Part shown: one piece after another, positions 63,701 to 64,000 of the stretch | Layout: each line of letters opens with the position of its first letter | Numbering within the stretch: the stretch's first letter is position 1 | DNA from: JBLHKT01 sp043101615 | Lineage (GTDB): Bacteria; Planctomycetota; Phycisphaerae; Phycisphaerales; UBA1924 | Assembly (NCBI GenBank): GCA_043101615.1 | Contig: JBICID010000069.1 | Coordinates: forward strand, 26,603 to 90,602 | Direction: 5' to 3' | Length of the DNA stretch: 64,000 nucleotides | Position numbers and translations under genes: made by a program | The notes under the pieces: generated by a model | The model's input: the letters and a program-made list of their open reading frames with translations, nothing else | Database searches by the model: none | Told to the model about the DNA's origin: nothing

Positions 63701-64000
63701 GGACAGGGCCGTGGAGGCGGGCTTCGACAGCCCCGGCCAGTACGCCGACGACCCGGACCTGGACCCGCTGCACGAGGACTCACGCTGGGAGTCGCTCATG
63801 AAGCGCCTGCGGCAGGGCGACGGGCACGAGAAGGCGGACACGCCCGACGAGCACGAGCACGACCACGACGCGGACGAATCGGACGAGGACGAATCGGACG
63901 AGGACGAGTCCGACGACGACTCGGACTGGGACGACCCGGACCTGGACCCGCTGCACGAGGACTCACGCTGGGAGTCGCTCATGAAGCGCCTGCGGCAGGG
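60729..64000 (+). CDS. BlaR1-like M56 peptidase fused to a long TPR domain (3' end outside window)
   Basis: Open from ATG 60729 to the window end: 1090 codons, no stop. Helices 1-2 (about 1-58), a 200-residue acidic Pro/Glu-rich loop, a further helix near residue 265, then the M56 zinc site HELAH (360-364) with the third ligand in ELACD (Glu401) and a last helix near 475-490. Instead of the penicillin-binding sensor of BlaR1, residues about 500-1030 are TPR-like blocks, each closing with a DxDLxxI/L motif (SDTDLESIHG, SDPDLDGIRD, DDPDLDPLHE). Then an acidic linker (HEHDHD, three ESDED-type repeats) and a second copy of the last block. It overlaps the BlaI gene by 20 nt. Probable role: membrane protease that inactivates BlaI upon a signal sensed by the TPR part. 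Confidence 0.9.
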   Translation, partial: MLAWLIENTVIAGVLAGVLLLGSKWLERRPAVGNFGWLLVIALLVMPPLPRLWQVGVRDVVTAPVGWVAGWFEGEPASRERRTPRPGFGPTDGPGPVTDEMAADSGQPSWGEAYKVTESMSDPEARGEAARSVSEAWRPLTEASEGVGTPSEAGETESPERAAPPVVWPGATPAPQESVHLADAGEGGQIEDSGRAGLEVDMPYFEIGDDGSEGPAVAIAPERSASTPPGVDDPERAGVPALPGEVRGVSGGGWGVSWSLAAQVLGVLLLVAWAVGAVIAGRRQARRVRSMRRLQVSSERNAALERRVARVAERLGVRTPRAIVSDRVSGPMVWSLGRPVLVWPSGVGLEGSGVDGMIAHELAHLRRGDHWSAWLELAALTLFWWHPLVWISHRRAREYAELACDAWVSWALPSDRRAYAEALVSAAMRRSGIGDPGGGPALAFGVAEHSRDDFTRRLTMVMTGRGSRRLPPAIAAAGLGLVMMLAPSVAGELTVRGPETVQVDRLDRELRPVVRRALLAAEAERMADSGRPDEAIELYREAIGLGAKNLHEDLALACYYAEDWRGGAEAFVRAFEADGDADMMYNAACCAALGGKNRLALEYLERAVRAGYADADHMASDTDLESIHGTDEFATIAELASAIEELDAIADEAVDDENWSEGLRAYAKLAELVPSEGTYVHMASYCAIMARDLDSARVWLDKQLDTEHAVATAMYNYACLESLSGNGREAMAWLERSIEAGFGQHSLLKSDPDLDGIRDREGFEELVARAQMPQRLQREMELAVEFDDWDAVLEKSEALIELVGADDWRSSHARHMMARAHEHSGNHAEAIELAIRSAASGHDVHSAMVLIARNHALAGDADEGAEYLAAAIEMGAHVEHDHDEAMATLEQHASVKAAKDRQRFREELAMFDATDWNHLEQMANEKIESGDHSGWDGYLMLGWANLRQGEYAEAARAFKTLYENGTRTLGAYNTACAYSLMGDADGAFEWLDRAVEAGFDSPGQYADDPDLDPLHEDSRWESLMKRLRQGDGHEKADTPDEHEHDHDADESDEDESDEDESDDDSDWDDPDLDPLHEDSRWESLMKRLRQ
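63747..64000 (+). repeat. Exact in-frame direct repeat reaching the window end
   Basis: 63747-63817 and 63930-64000 are identical over 71 nt, offset 183 nt (61 codons). Copy 2 is cut by the window end, so the true length and copy number are unknown. The encoded motif is DDPDLDPLHEDSRWESLMKR plus LRQ. Confidence 0.9.
63876..63920 (+). repeat. Triple 15-bp acidic codon repeat
   Basis: GAATCGGACGAGGAC at 63876-63890 and 63891-63905, then a degenerate third unit GAGTCCGACGACGAC (63906-63920), encoding ESDED ESDED ESDDD inside the acidic linker of the M56-TPR protein. Confidence 0.85.

Noticed and set aside
63659..63982. A Ser-rich minus-strand ORF with repeats
   Set aside because: It is the complement of the acidic ESDED repeat and the duplicated motif, not a separate gene.
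63747..64000. CRISPR-like spacing of the terminal repeats
   Set aside because: Only two copies, in frame within a protein gene, no spacers and no cas genes.

Overview
This is a 64 kb chromosomal window of very GC-rich DNA. It most likely comes from a planctomycete of the class Phycisphaerae. The pointers are two secreted proteins with a PEP-CTERM-like tail (V/I-P-T-P, a short hydrophobic stretch, then an Arg cluster), a secreted protein ending in a dockerin-like repeat with a terminal Gly-Cys, membrane proteins carrying CxxCG...CPEC zinc ribbons, a three-gene type-B succinate dehydrogenase, a DUF1015 protein, and a BlaI regulator paired with an M56 peptidase. The assignment rests on gene content read by eye, not on a search. 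I found no tRNA, rRNA, CRISPR array, prophage or insertion sequence. Apart from small accessory pieces the window is ordinary housekeeping chromosome.

Layout. 1-3.5 kb: the 3' part of a membrane histidine kinase, convergent with yraN and a PPIase lipoprotein. 3.6-8.0 kb: a DUF1844 protein and sdhCAB. 8.2-16.5 kb: a small hypothetical gene, a PEP-CTERM-like protein, fabI, nadC-birA, a HIT protein, mutL and an ArnT-like glycosyltransferase. 16.5-24.4 kb: a long minus-strand run read as alaS, atpZ, atpI, atpB, atpE, atpF, atpH, pgk and the glycosyltransferase. The F1 genes atpA/G/D/C are absent here. 24.5-30.4 kb: holB, fliD-fliS with a small ORF ahead of fliD, and a six-helix membrane protein. 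30.4-35.9 kb: a deoC/aldehyde dehydrogenase neighbourhood with a full-length ALDH, a GNAT acetyltransferase and a half-length ALDH-like protein, interrupted by a divergent PilZ-J-domain fusion. 36-46.9 kb: an alpha/beta hydrolase, rseP, a redoxin, a DsbD-alpha-like protein, a racemase-like protein, hscB, a thioredoxin, a DUF1015 protein, purQ and a zinc-ribbon membrane protein. 46.9-53.4 kb: mnmA, a hypothetical, a TPR-sulfotransferase, and a convergent ribF-nrnA-methyltransferase operon. 53.5-64 kb: putA, a dockerin-type secreted protein, a beta-lactamase-like hydrolase, a PEP-CTERM-like protein, and a BlaI regulator overlapping a very large M56-TPR gene that leaves the window.

Expression signals. 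Two start classes are visible. Many genes have a GGAG-type ribosome binding site. At least twelve others have no such site but carry a TANNNT hexamer 5-7 nt before the start codon, which suggests leaderless transcripts. Three good intrinsic terminators are present, together with several strong hairpins without U tracts. A 30-nt palindromic repeat occurs twice with one mismatch (8099-8128 and 35961-35990). Five genes have their stop codon followed directly by a run of 6-8 C and then AC, a recurrent 3'-end feature I cannot explain.

The parts most worth a second look are the BlaI/M56-TPR module with its 15-bp inverted repeat around a promoter and its in-frame duplication at the window edge, the DeoC/ALDH/pseudo-ALDH cluster, the PilZ-J fusion, and a DPPY methyltransferase with an RGG-rich tail placed in the ribF-nrnA operon.
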